7,881 bases of DNA from a bacterium (GCA_027364695.1 DAHXOV010000334.1:1-7881), one strand, 5' to 3'. Shown: positions 1-5,843, numbered from the stretch's first letter. The notes: a model not told the origin generated them from the letters alone. Translations and numbers: made by a program.

Positions 1-350
1 ATTGTATATACTTTAATTTGATAGATAGCTATTTTATTGGACCGATGCACCTCTTCTGTTTCTGCACGAATCATATCACTTTCTTTTAATGCCTCTGTAT
101 GAGATATAGATGTTTCTACCGATACCGCCTTGTAGCCATAGCTATTAGATGCAAATGCCAATGCACTGTCTGCCAATGAATAACTAACACCACCATGAGC
201 AATCTGAAAGCCATTGAGCATTGCTTTATTCACTTGCATTTGTAATTTGCAATATCCCTTTCTGATCTCTAATACTTGTATTCCCAACCATTGGCTGAAT
301 GCATCATTTTTCATCATCATTATATGCACAATCTCTTCGGGTGTCTTCAT
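1..350 (-). CDS. PaaI-family hotdog thioesterase (partial, 3' end beyond left edge)
   Basis: This frame is open from an ATG at 350-348 to the left edge and gives 116 visible residues. The usual family length is about 140, so roughly the last 25 residues are missing. The core reads MLNGFQIAHGG (44-54), then SLADSALAFASNS (58-70), the signature of PaaI-type hotdog thioesterases. Asp61 falls at the same position as the catalytic Asp61 of E. coli PaaI. The family hydrolyses acyl-CoA thioesters in the cytoplasm, often aryl-CoA intermediates of phenylacetate breakdown. The substrate here cannot be read from the sequence, and no other paa gene is visible. The gene is divergent from trpS. A perfect -7 element (TACTTTTG) lies 25 bases upstream of the ATG and supports this start. 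The family call is secure; the paaI symbol is withheld because function in the phenylacetate pathway is not shown. Confidence 0.9.
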   Translation of the reverse strand, partial: MKTPEEIVHIMMMKNDAFSQWLGIQVLEIRKGYCKLQMQVNKAMLNGFQIAHGGVSYSLADSALAFASNSYGYKAVSVETSISHTEALKESDMIRAETEEVHRSNKIAIYQIKVYT

Positions 351-374
351 ATTCAACTGACTTTAATTTTATCA

Positions 375-382
375 CAAAAGTA
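375..382 (-). promoter_or_regulatory. -7 element for the thioesterase gene
   Basis: On the minus strand this reads TACTTTTG, an exact match to the Bacteroidota -7 consensus TAnnTTTG. It would place the transcript start around 370-368, leaving a leader of about 20 bases before the ATG at 350. I see no matching TTTG at the -33 position, so the call rests on the -7 box and spacing alone. Confidence 0.45.
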
Positions 383-391
383 ATTACTTTT
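376..391. repeat. Perfect 16-bp palindrome in the divergent intergenic region
   Basis: AAAAGTAATTACTTTT is its own reverse complement over all 16 bases. One half contains the -7 box of the minus-strand thioesterase gene. The other half plus one base gives TACTTTTT, a 7-of-8 match to the same consensus on the plus strand, towards trpS. It could be an operator for a dimeric regulator or a symmetric divergent promoter. AT-rich palindromes also arise by chance. Confidence 0.5.
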
Positions 392-459
392 TTACATCGC
401 TGCCCTGTTTCTGTAAAAAATTTGACTTAGCTATATCAGATTTATCATACATAACAAAG

Positions 460-467
460 TAGGTTTC
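460..467 (+). promoter_or_regulatory. Weak -7-like element upstream of trpS
   Basis: TAGGTTTC matches TAnnTTTG at all but the last base and lies 36 bases before the trpS ATG at 504. No convincing -33 box is placed 19-21 bases upstream. This is a tentative promoter; the TACTTTTT box at 385-392 is an alternative. Confidence 0.2.
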
Positions 468-503
468 CTTTTTTTACTTATAAAATTTGTATTATTGCTC
501 CCT

Positions 504-1478
504 ATGGCAAGAATACTGACAGGCATACAAAGTTCAAACATCCCTCATTTAGGGAATATATTAGGGGCTATTTTACCTGCAATAGAACTCACTCATTTGA
601 ATAATAATGAAGCGTTTTACTTTATTGCAGACCTGCATTCACTTTCATCTATAAAAAATGCTGAGTTTATCAGACAGAGCACTTACGCTGTATCTGCCAC
701 ATGGATTGCTTTTGGTTTAGATTACAATAAACATTATTTTTACAGACAGAGCAGAATACCAGAAGTTTGCGAACTCACCTGGTATTTAAATTGTTTTACT
801 CCATATCCAATGCTTGCCAATGCCCATTCTTTCAAAGAAAAAAGCAAACAACTGAGTGATGTGAATGCCGGCCTTTTTATTTATCCTGTTTTGATGGCAG
901 CAGATATTTTATTATATGATGCAGATATTGTGCCCGTAGGAAAAGATCAGGTTCAGCATCTTGAAATGACAAGAGACATAGCATCCATTTTCAACAGAAC
1001 ATTGCAAAAAGATGTATTTGTACTGCCACAAGCAAAAATAAAAAAAGAGGTAATGATAGTACCCGGTATAGACGGGCAAAAGATGAGTAAATCATACAAT
1101 AATTTTATTAATATCTTTCTACCCGAAAAGGAATTGAAAAAAGTAATTATGTCTATCATCACAGACAGTACACCCTTGAAAGAACCCAAGCATCCTGATA
1201 CCTGTAATGTATTTAAATTATATGCATTGCTGGCAGATAAAAATGATGTAGAGACAATGCGACAAAATTATCTAAAAGGGAATTATGGCTATGGGCAGGC
1301 TAAAACAGCATTATGTGAATTGATATTAGACAAATTCAAAGAGCAAAGAAAGATATTTTCAGAACTAATGACAAATACAGAGAAAATAGAACAGATACTT
1401 GTGCTGGGTGAGAAAAAAACACGCGCCATAGCCCAACAAAAACTACAACAAATAAGAGCTATTTTGGGATATAGTTAA
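504..1478 (+). CDS. trpS: Tryptophanyl-tRNA synthetase
   Basis: This class I aminoacyl-tRNA synthetase activates tryptophan with ATP and loads it on tRNA-Trp in the cytoplasm. The 324-residue product has the usual bacterial TrpRS length. Near the N-terminus, TGIQSSNIPHLGN holds the HIGH-type motif as PHLGN (14-18). The ATP-binding KMSKS motif is intact within GQKMSKSYNN (about 191-200). Between them lie the conserved GKDQVQHLEMTRDIA stretch (146-160) and NAGLFIYPVLMAADILLYDA (121-140), typical of TrpRS substrate binding. I chose the ATG at 504, giving MARILTGIQ as in related proteins; an in-frame TTG at 495 would add only MLP. There is no Shine-Dalgarno site, as usual in this phylum. The gene stands alone, divergent from the thioesterase and convergent with the next gene. 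It appears complete and functional. Confidence 0.97.
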   Translation: MARILTGIQSSNIPHLGNILGAILPAIELTHLNNNEAFYFIADLHSLSSIKNAEFIRQSTYAVSATWIAFGLDYNKHYFYRQSRIPEVCELTWYLNCFTPYPMLANAHSFKEKSKQLSDVNAGLFIYPVLMAADILLYDADIVPVGKDQVQHLEMTRDIASIFNRTLQKDVFVLPQAKIKKEVMIVPGIDGQKMSKSYNNFINIFLPEKELKKVIMSIITDSTPLKEPKHPDTCNVFKLYALLADKNDVETMRQNYLKGNYGYGQAKTALCELILDKFKEQRKIFSELMTNTEKIEQILVLGEKKTRAIAQQKLQQIRAILGYS

Positions 1479-1518
1479 TTACAACGACTTTATAGAACAT
1501 CTTAAAGATACGGGTTCA

Positions 1519-2268
1519 TCAAATCACATTCCAAATATTTTTACTGACATTTTTAAAAAAACCAATGACTATAAACATTGTCAAACCGCCAAAAAATATA
1601 AGTAAGTGAAAAAATACACCTAGCCTGTATCCACACCAATAAGTAGCCGTTCTGTCCAGAGTAATCCACTCTGTCGGTAAAATCAAATCTACTATTAATG
1701 TAAAAATAATTACAAACAAAGCGATGGTCTCAAAACTTCTCAATGGAAAATAGAGCCACTTTCTGCTTTTAGGAATAGATTTTCCCCATTGATAAACAAA
1801 GTAATAATGCCCATCTAAAGTGGGTGCAAATAATATACCATAATCTTTTGAAGCATTAGATTTTACAAAACAATCTCTGTATGAAATAATTTTGAATCCT
1901 GTCAGTTGTTTTTTATATCTTTCATTCAAATACTCTACTTTCAACTTAGCCACTTTATCCACCTCTTTTTTGAAGTACCTGATATCTAAAAAATTTAACC
2001 GATATTTCACACACACCTCTTCAATTTCTTTCAGCAAAAACACTTTCTCCTTGCCCATCTCTTCATCATCTATAAAAAAATCTTTGCGTTGATATATATC
2101 CAAATTAGACAATACATTTTTAGTATTCATCATGCTTCTATGTACAATACTTCTTACTTGGTCTAATAACAAATCCTCTTCTTTTCTCTTATCTTTCAAT
2201 GCCATAAGGTCCTGTAAAACATTACAATGGCTTCTATGTTTGAAATATTTTGAGAATATATCATTCAT
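1519..2268 (-). CDS. Uncharacterised protein with two C-terminal membrane segments
   Basis: I do not recognise a named domain in this 249-residue protein. Residues 1-178 are soluble and highly charged, with a helical, acidic stretch (IDDEEMGKEKVFLLKEIEEV, 66-85). A more strand-like part follows with aromatic residues (GHYYFVYQWG, 153-162). Two hydrophobic segments follow at about 179-198 and 217-238, separated by a short loop with TEWITLDRTATYW. The likely topology is a two-pass inner-membrane protein with a large cytoplasmic N-terminal region. There is no signal peptide. The ATG at 2268 has a perfect -7 box (TATTTTTG) 18 bases upstream; a GAGGAG lies 12 bases upstream but would be at or before the inferred transcript start. 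The gene is convergent with trpS (40-bp gap, no clear terminator). It looks intact; function unknown. Confidence 0.85.
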   Translation of the reverse strand: MNDIFSKYFKHRSHCNVLQDLMALKDKRKEEDLLLDQVRSIVHRSMMNTKNVLSNLDIYQRKDFFIDDEEMGKEKVFLLKEIEEVCVKYRLNFLDIRYFKKEVDKVAKLKVEYLNERYKKQLTGFKIISYRDCFVKSNASKDYGILFAPTLDGHYYFVYQWGKSIPKSRKWLYFPLRSFETIALFVIIFTLIVDLILPTEWITLDRTATYWCGYRLGVFFHLLIFFGGLTMFIVIGFFKNVSKNIWNVI

Positions 2269-2285
2269 AAACTTAATTTGCTCCT

Positions 2286-2293
2286 CAAAAATA
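2286..2293 (-). promoter_or_regulatory. -7 element for the minus-strand membrane-protein gene
   Basis: On the minus strand this reads TATTTTTG, an exact TAnnTTTG match 18 bases upstream of the ATG at 2268. The region about 20 bases further upstream is T-rich (TTTTTTC) but lacks a clean TTTG. The implied leader is only about 10-15 bases, common in Bacteroidota. Confidence 0.4.
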
Positions 2294-2323
2294 ACACATA
2301 TTTTTAATATGAAAAAACCACCT

Positions 2324-2345
2324 AAAAAAATAGTATAAATACTAT
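2324..2345 (-). terminator. Possible Rho-independent terminator reading leftward
   Basis: On the minus strand ATAGTAT and ATACTAT (2345-2330) form a perfect 7-bp inverted repeat with two bases between, followed directly by seven T (2330-2324 region). The layout is that of an intrinsic terminator, but the stem is almost entirely A-T and so would be weak. It sits just downstream of the hairpin at 2376-2436 in the same direction and could end a short transcript there. Confidence 0.25.
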
Positions 2346-2375
2346 GAAAAATGAAACTTGTGGATGAGCATTAGA

Positions 2376-2436
2376 GATAGATGCTATTACCAATATCCCA
2401 TCCAGTACCCTTATCGGTACTGATATTTCATCTATC
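2376..2436 (-). other. Three-part hairpin, candidate structured RNA
   Basis: Three nested perfect stems are visible. GATAGATG (2376-2383) pairs with CATCTATC (2429-2436). AATAT (2392-2396) pairs with ATATT (2423-2427). CAGTACC (2403-2409) pairs with GGTACTG (2416-2422) around a six-base loop. Almost all unpaired bases lie on one arm (8 and 6 bases against 1 and 0). This looks more like a folded RNA or a decayed palindromic element than a simple terminator. Strand is uncertain. I favour minus because a T-tailed inverted repeat follows on that side and a TTTG/TTTTTTTG pair (about 2469-2441) precedes it. It matches no RNA family I can name. Confidence 0.4.
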
Positions 2437-2460
2437 AACGCAAAAAAAATACATTTACAC

Positions 2461-2491
2461 TTGTTCAAATAAATTAAATTATTTATATTTA
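2461..2491 (+). promoter_or_regulatory. Bacteroidota-type promoter for the 2610 gene
   Basis: TTG (2461-2463) is followed after exactly 20 bases by TATATTTA (2484-2491), a 7-of-8 match to the TAnnTTTG -7 box. The spacing is right for the primary sigma factor of this phylum. Transcription would begin near 2498 and leave a leader of about 110 bases before the ATG at 2610. The AT-rich context allows chance matches. Confidence 0.4.
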
Positions 2492-2494
2492 CAC

Positions 2495-2608
2495 ATAGCA
2501 GAAACAGCACCTGAACCCGCTCACTTACGAGCTAATTACAAAAAAAGAAAATTACTTGCTTATTTCGTTTCTGATTTTATCAAAGGAATGAGTGATAACC
2601 ATCAATAA
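2495..2608 (+). pseudogene. Possible remnant of a dGTPase-type HD protein C-terminus
   Basis: The last 35 or so codons of a plus-strand frame ending at TAA 2606-2608 read like protein. They contain PEPAHLRANYKKRK and then FVSDFIKGMSDN. The DFIxGMxDN pattern resembles the C-terminal helix of dGTP triphosphohydrolases, which typically carry DYIaGMTDr followed by further residues. Nothing upstream resembles the HD catalytic core, and no start codon lies in this frame between the inferred transcript start and ATG 2588. If the resemblance is real, this is a gene scrap. The similarity rests on a short motif, so chance cannot be excluded. Confidence 0.3.
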
Positions 2609-2609
2609 T

Positions 2610-3044
2610 ATGCAACTCCCTAATTCATATCCCATCTACTTCCAAAGAAAAATATATTTACCCTTTATTCTAATAAGCATTGTAATAATAAGCGGATTCA
2701 TTACCTATTATAGCTTCAAAGTTTACAATGTCTATCATATCTACTCGGCTTTTGTATTTGCTATTTCTTTGTTATACCTATCCTGGATATACTTTAATCC
2801 ATTCTGCATTATAGATGAAACGCATTTTGAAATAAACAACGGATTATTCTCTCAAAAAAAATTCGTTTACAGAGATATTCAAAAAGTTGAAACCAATTCA
2901 GATAAAACCAAGCTTATTTTAATTTTTAATGACTACGATACTGCTGAAATTTCTATCCGACAAATTAAAAATAAAGATAAAGAGATGCTCGTAGAACTCA
3001 TCAAGATTCATATTTACAAGGACTTGTTAGAAAGAGATGAATAA
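2610..3044 (+). CDS. Small two-TM membrane protein with PH-like C-terminal region
   Basis: The product from the ATG at 2610 has 144 residues; a GTG at 2592 would add MITINN but has no other support. Two hydrophobic segments lie at about 17-34 and 44-62. A cytoplasmic tail of about 80 residues follows, with alternating strands (FCIIDETHFEINNGLFSQKK, then FVYRDIQKVE, KLILIFND, TAEISI) and a final helix rich in Lys, Asp and Glu. The layout of two TM helices followed by a short beta-rich domain with an FxYRDIxKVE-type strand resembles small bacterial PH-like (bPH) membrane proteins. That is an inference from pattern, not a recognised family. The stop codon overlaps a downstream ATG (TAATG at 3042-3046), but the next gene more likely starts at 3089 from its own promoter. 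Confidence 0.8.
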   Translation: MQLPNSYPIYFQRKIYLPFILISIVIISGFITYYSFKVYNVYHIYSAFVFAISLLYLSWIYFNPFCIIDETHFEINNGLFSQKKFVYRDIQKVETNSDKTKLILIFNDYDTAEISIRQIKNKDKEMLVELIKIHIYKDLLERDE

Positions 3045-3060
3045 TGATTGTAAATTTTGT

Positions 3061-3068
3061 TATCTTTG
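3061..3068 (+). promoter_or_regulatory. -7 element for the DUF4421-type gene
   Basis: TATCTTTG followed by C is an exact and very typical Bacteroidota -7 box. It lies 20 bases before ATG 3089, so that ATG, and not the ATG at 3044, is the likely start: the 3044 start would lie upstream of the transcript. No clear TTTG is placed at -33. Confidence 0.5.
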
Positions 3069-3088
3069 CTCACAAATCTTCCAATAAG

Positions 3089-4192
3089 ATGACAAGAAAG
3101 GTGTTTGTCTTTATTTTATTTCTCATTCATTACATCATCATTACCCATGCACAAGAGAATTATGAAATAAAAGCCGGCATTCATACCACCTCTCCTAAAA
3201 ATTGGGATACTACCTCTTACACCTCTTACTCTCACAAACTGAATATCTACACAGGATACAGCCGACTAAACTATAATATAGATATGTTCTCATCATTCAC
3301 TCATCCTTACAAATACCCCACCAACCTATCTTACACAACCTTTACGCCACTCAATTATTCATTTGGATTCTCTTACGATAAAATTTCTCTTGGCTTTGGC
3401 TTCGCAAAAAAATATACCTATGATATCAATCAAACCAAACCAAAAACAGAATATAAAGCATTCACATTCTCCTTTGGTGGAAATAAGTTTATCATAGAAC
3501 CCTACTTTGTAAAATTCAAAGGGTTTTATGACAGCAATTCCCCTAACAACGACACACTTTTCAAAAAAACAGGACGCTATTACAGCAATCCGTCTTTAAT
3601 GGTTACATCCTTAAAAATCAATGGAATTTATTTTCTAAACAATAAAAGATTTGCCTATCGTGCCCTCTCAGGTTTTACTTATAGACAAATGAAATCACGC
3701 GGCAGTTGGATCATTGTTGCTAATGGCTATTATACTCAAATGCATTCCGATAGCATCTTGTATTCTAAACCCGTAGAACTCGCCTACGACAGTATAAAAA
3801 CATTGAGAAGTTTTACTATTTACGGTGGAAATATTGGTGGTGGCTACGGACACAACTTTGCAATGGGAAAGAAAAAAAGATTTTTCCTCGGGTTCACACT
3901 CGCTGCTATGATTGGCGTTCAACAAAAACAAATGTATCTAAAAGACAGTATCACCATTAATGAAACAAAAGCAGCCGCAGGATTTGACGTGAGAATGGCT
4001 GCAGGATGGACCACTGACAAATTCTTTGCCATTGCCTACGTTTCCGCAGACAGAATAACAACTAGCTATCTCAAAATACAATTTATCGCATACACTGTCC
4101 CTGTAAGCCTTACCATAGGATTCCGCTTCAATGTTAAACCGCCTCGGCCTTACCGGTGGTTTATGAACACAAAACTTTACAGATGGCTCTGA
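3089..4192 (+). CDS. Probable DUF4421-family outer-membrane protein
   Basis: From ATG 3089 the product has 367 residues. It starts with a clear signal peptide (MTRK, then a hydrophobic core, cleavage likely after THA at 21). An in-frame ATG at 3044 would add 15 residues and hide the signal peptide. The mature part is rich in Tyr, Phe, Ser and Thr, with alternating amphipathic strands and Gly-rich turns throughout. It ends in SLTIGFRFNV and a short basic-aromatic tail, as expected for an outer-membrane beta-barrel. The stretches FIIEPYFVKFKGFYD, YYSNPSLMV, FLNNKRFAYRALSG and the final barrel strands match my memory of DUF4421 proteins of Bacteroidota, whose function is unknown. A perfect 9-bp tandem duplication (3212-3229) encodes TSYTSY near the mature N-terminus. 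The gene appears intact. Confidence 0.8.
   Translation: MTRKVFVFILFLIHYIIITHAQENYEIKAGIHTTSPKNWDTTSYTSYSHKLNIYTGYSRLNYNIDMFSSFTHPYKYPTNLSYTTFTPLNYSFGFSYDKISLGFGFAKKYTYDINQTKPKTEYKAFTFSFGGNKFIIEPYFVKFKGFYDSNSPNNDTLFKKTGRYYSNPSLMVTSLKINGIYFLNNKRFAYRALSGFTYRQMKSRGSWIIVANGYYTQMHSDSILYSKPVELAYDSIKTLRSFTIYGGNIGGGYGHNFAMGKKKRFFLGFTLAAMIGVQQKQMYLKDSITINETKAAAGFDVRMAAGWTTDKFFAIAYVSADRITTSYLKIQFIAYTVPVSLTIGFRFNVKPPRPYRWFMNTKLYRWL
3212..3229 (+). repeat. Tandem 9-bp duplication inside the DUF4421-type gene
   Basis: ACCTCTTAC occurs twice head to tail (3212-3220 and 3221-3229) and encodes a repeated Thr-Ser-Tyr. It keeps the frame and looks like a slippage duplication. Confidence 0.7.
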
Positions 4193-4195
4193 TTT

Positions 4196-4227
4196 TTTGT
4201 ATCACCAATGATAATTACTTAACCTTG
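4196..4227 (+). promoter_or_regulatory. Bacteroidota-type promoter for the 4244 gene
   Basis: TTTG (4196-4199) is followed after 20 bases by TAACCTTG (4220-4227), a 7-of-8 match to TAnnTTTG. The transcript would start near 4234, about 10 bases before the ATG at 4244. The -33 box directly follows the stop codon of the preceding gene (4190-4192). Both boxes and the spacing fit, making this the best complete promoter in the window. Confidence 0.55.
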
Positions 4228-4243
4228 TATTGAAAACAATTCT

Positions 4244-4534
4244 ATGTTCAAATACATTTTTCTACTTCTTGTAGTTTCAAACATCATTGCTCAAAATGAT
4301 AGTATCAATAAAAAATATTTCTCATTGGGAATGAGAAGCACCATCAGTGGTTTCTCTAATGACGGATGGGGCATAGGAACAGGCGGACAATTTAGAATAC
4401 AACTCAGCAACAGAGTAAACACCGACTGGTTTGCTGATTACATAACTATCAACATAAATAATAAAAAGATAAAACATGGAAAAGCACATAAGTACAATGT
4501 CAGTAGAAGAACAGACAGAAAAGATATGTCTTGA
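4244..4534 (+). CDS. N-terminal part of a split small outer-membrane protein
   Basis: This 96-codon frame starts with a signal peptide (MFKYIFLLLVVSNIIA, cleavage probably after residue 16). It continues with barrel-like sequence: YFSLGMRSTISGF (25-37), GWGIGTGGQFRIQLSNRVNT (42-61) and DWFADYITININN (62-74). The pattern of an N-terminal strand, IGTGGQFR and WFADYIT resembles small predicted outer-membrane proteins of Chitinophagaceae, which are about 200 residues long. From about residue 77 the sequence (KHGKAHKYNVSRRTDRKDMS) no longer looks barrel-like and ends at a stop, because coding continues in another frame from 4473 onward. Left alone, the product would be an exported fragment unlikely to form a barrel. 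The gene has its own good promoter. Probably the 5' part of a pseudogene. Confidence 0.65.
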   Translation: MFKYIFLLLVVSNIIAQNDSINKKYFSLGMRSTISGFSNDGWGIGTGGQFRIQLSNRVNTDWFADYITININNKKIKHGKAHKYNVSRRTDRKDMS

Positions 4535-4784
4535 ATCTGTAAGACAGAATGGATATGCATTAAAATTTGTCAAAATAAAAACAGATAATGATAAAATAAA
4601 TATTCCACCTAACAAGATCTCTTTCAATCCTTTAATTTCATTATCCTTTGGGTATAATTTCTTTATCAATAAGTACTTTTACTTTTTCATCCAAAACACA
4701 TGGGTATATGGTGAAAACATTCTCTATTACCCCGTTAATATTTCTGATGTTAGAATATCTGCCGGCTTAGGATTTCATATCTAA
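4476..4784 (+). CDS. C-terminal part of the split outer-membrane gene, with DUF4116-like segment
   Basis: This 102-codon frame overlaps the preceding one and is shifted by one base. It has no signal peptide. Residues 8-32 (MSVEEQTEKI, then CLESVRQNGYALKFVK) resemble one unit of the DUF4116-type repeat. From about residue 41 it changes to beta-barrel sequence: KISFNPLISLSFGYNFFINK (47-66), FYFFIQNTWVYG (68-79) and VRISAGLGFHI at the C-terminus, ending with the aromatic-flanked last strand usual for outer-membrane barrels. Frame 0 is closed by TAA at 4470-4472, so the two frames can join only between 4473 and 4534. Independent translation from ATG 4476 or 4497 would give a cytoplasmic product, which makes little sense for a barrel. 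I read it as the 3' part of a disrupted gene. Confidence 0.6.
   Translation: MEKHISTMSVEEQTEKICLESVRQNGYALKFVKIKTDNDKINIPPNKISFNPLISLSFGYNFFINKYFYFFIQNTWVYGENILYYPVNISDVRISAGLGFHI
4497..4580 (+). other. Single DUF4116-like repeat unit inserted at the frame break
   Basis: The translation EEQTEKICLESVRQNGYALK followed by FVKIKT follows the repeat pattern EEQTEEICLAAVKQNGYALKFVK, known to me from multi-copy DUF4116-type repeat proteins. Only one full unit and the start of a next one (IKT in place of EQT) are present. Such repeats are not expected in a small outer-membrane barrel. The unit begins where barrel sequence stops in one frame and ends just before it resumes in another, which suggests an insertion or recombination scar. 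Confidence 0.6.
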
Positions 4785-4793
4785 AAACCTCAC

Positions 4794-5834
4794 TTATTTC
4801 AGAAAATAACTATCATTCTGAAACAATTTTCCAAACACATAATATTGTATCAAGGCTGTTTCTATTTCATTCATATCCCATCCTGGATAACGAACATATA
4901 AATAGTCAGGATCATACTTATAATCTTTCCCATACTTGCTGTTTATTTCGGACGTAGATGATTTGTAATAAAAATAATAGGATTTCAATTGCACAGGATT
5001 TTTATACTGAATACTTAATACTGCAAATGGCTGAATACTTGCAATAGAATCTACCAAAAACTTGTTCTTGTGTGTTAATAATACCCCCGCCATCATGTTC
5101 TGCAAATAGGCAAGATATTGTTTTACTTTTAATGACTGTGCATTTATCTTCATACCTCTACCATCATACACTATAAATTCATTTGAATTGACAATATCTA
5201 TTCTAAAAGAGGAGTCGGGCTTCTCCATATTCTTGTATGCTACATAATTTATTTCAGGTGGTGTTACACTAATGACTGTTCTATGTCTCCATTCCTCCAC
5301 ATCAGTAAAATACCTCACTGACAAAAAACCATTAAATCCAGGTATATGACAAATAAATGGCTCATCATAATTTTTATCCTCATCCAAGTTGGTTAGCAAC
5401 ATAAAAGTGCCTTCATAGTCTTGCGTATTATGCCCCACATAATACTGTTTTATGAGTTCTCCATCTGAATATATTTTCACTTGGGTAGCAAAGCCTGCCA
5501 TTGTCCGCAACACGCCAGCTCTCATTGATTTTGGAACAGGGTATCTTACATCTACCATCCTAATAGTATATAACAGCGTTTGAATAGCATCTACTCTTGC
5601 TTTATATTTCCCATTCACTTTCCACCCATTTTTTGTGCTCTCTAAATTCACCACATTTCCTTTCTTATCTGACAAGACAATTTTATCAATAGATGTCGTA
5701 TCTTCTACTTTAAATTTCTTTGCTTCTTCATTCAATGTAGAGGTCTTCCCCTTCATATTCTTCACCCATATTGCAACAAACAACAATGCTAATAATACAA
5801 CAATAATAATAATAAGTTCCCGGCTTTGCCTCAT
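4794..5834 (-). CDS. DUF4340-domain membrane-anchored protein
   Basis: The 346-residue product has one N-terminal membrane anchor (about 7-25, rich in Ile, Leu and Val) and no lipobox cysteine. The rest should therefore lie in the periplasm. The DUF4340 pattern covers about 40-200: FKVEDTTSIDKIVLSDKKGN (41-60), WKVNGKYKARVDAIQTLL (71-88), VRYPVPKSM (97-104), the YYVGHNTQDYEGTFMLL strand pair (131-147) and FICHIPGFNGFLSVRYFTD (160-178). The remainder is beta-rich and ends in SYFLK. The molecular role of DUF4340 is not established; in many bacteria such proteins accompany GldG-like ABC transporter parts. Here the gene follows a PorP/SprF-family gene after only 9 bp with no room for a promoter, so it is almost certainly co-transcribed. 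It converges on the split barrel gene with a 9-bp gap. The frame is intact. Confidence 0.88.
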   Translation of the reverse strand: MRQSRELIIIIVVLLALLFVAIWVKNMKGKTSTLNEEAKKFKVEDTTSIDKIVLSDKKGNVVNLESTKNGWKVNGKYKARVDAIQTLLYTIRMVDVRYPVPKSMRAGVLRTMAGFATQVKIYSDGELIKQYYVGHNTQDYEGTFMLLTNLDEDKNYDEPFICHIPGFNGFLSVRYFTDVEEWRHRTVISVTPPEINYVAYKNMEKPDSSFRIDIVNSNEFIVYDGRGMKINAQSLKVKQYLAYLQNMMAGVLLTHKNKFLVDSIASIQPFAVLSIQYKNPVQLKSYYFYYKSSTSEINSKYGKDYKYDPDYLYVRYPGWDMNEIETALIQYYVFGKLFQNDSYFLK

Positions 5835-5843
5835 TTTCTCAAT

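Larger units (their letters stand above)
2269..2609. other. 341-bp region without a convincing complete gene
   Basis: This stretch separates a minus-strand gene from a plus-strand gene. From left to right it holds the -7 box of the leftward gene, a 7-bp inverted repeat with a T-run (2324-2345), a multi-part hairpin (2376-2436), a plus-strand promoter (2461-2491) and a reading-frame remnant (about 2495-2608). Two open frames of 62 and 75 codons cross it. The minus-strand one is AT-driven hydrophobic sequence and is not credible. The plus-strand one is coding-like only in its last 35 codons. Confidence 0.6.

Noticed and set aside
953..1189. 78-codon minus-strand frame inside trpS
   Set aside because: It is antisense to a strongly conserved synthetase region that includes the KMSKS motif and has no independent support.
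1479..1518. Bidirectional terminator between trpS and the convergent gene
   Set aside because: No inverted repeat with a T-run is visible in the 40-bp gap.
2381..2493. N-terminal half of the 75-codon plus-strand frame as a real gene start
   Set aside because: The ATG at 2381 lies inside the hairpin and upstream of the inferred promoter. The first 38 codons have no protein-like character, so only the distal part was kept as a possible remnant.
2322..2510. 62-codon minus-strand open frame
   Set aside because: It is a low-complexity Phe/Ile-rich translation of AT-rich DNA running through the hairpin and the T-tailed inverted repeat, with no promoter or start context and no family resemblance.
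2500..2600. tRNA-like stretch (GAACCCGCTC region)
   Set aside because: No cloverleaf, T-loop GGTTCRA or anticodon arm could be assembled on either strand.
3044..3088. TAATG overlap as translational coupling and start of the DUF4421-type gene
   Set aside because: The extra 15 residues would precede a clear signal peptide, and an exact TATCTTTG promoter box lies between this ATG and the one at 3089.
4468..4596. Direct repeat GATAAAA (4468-4474 and 4590-4596) as target-site duplication flanking the inserted segment
   Set aside because: The enclosed length of 122 bases is not a multiple of three, and joining the copies leads straight to a stop codon (TAA 4597-4599) in the upstream frame. Excision would not restore the gene, and the repeat is short and AT-rich.
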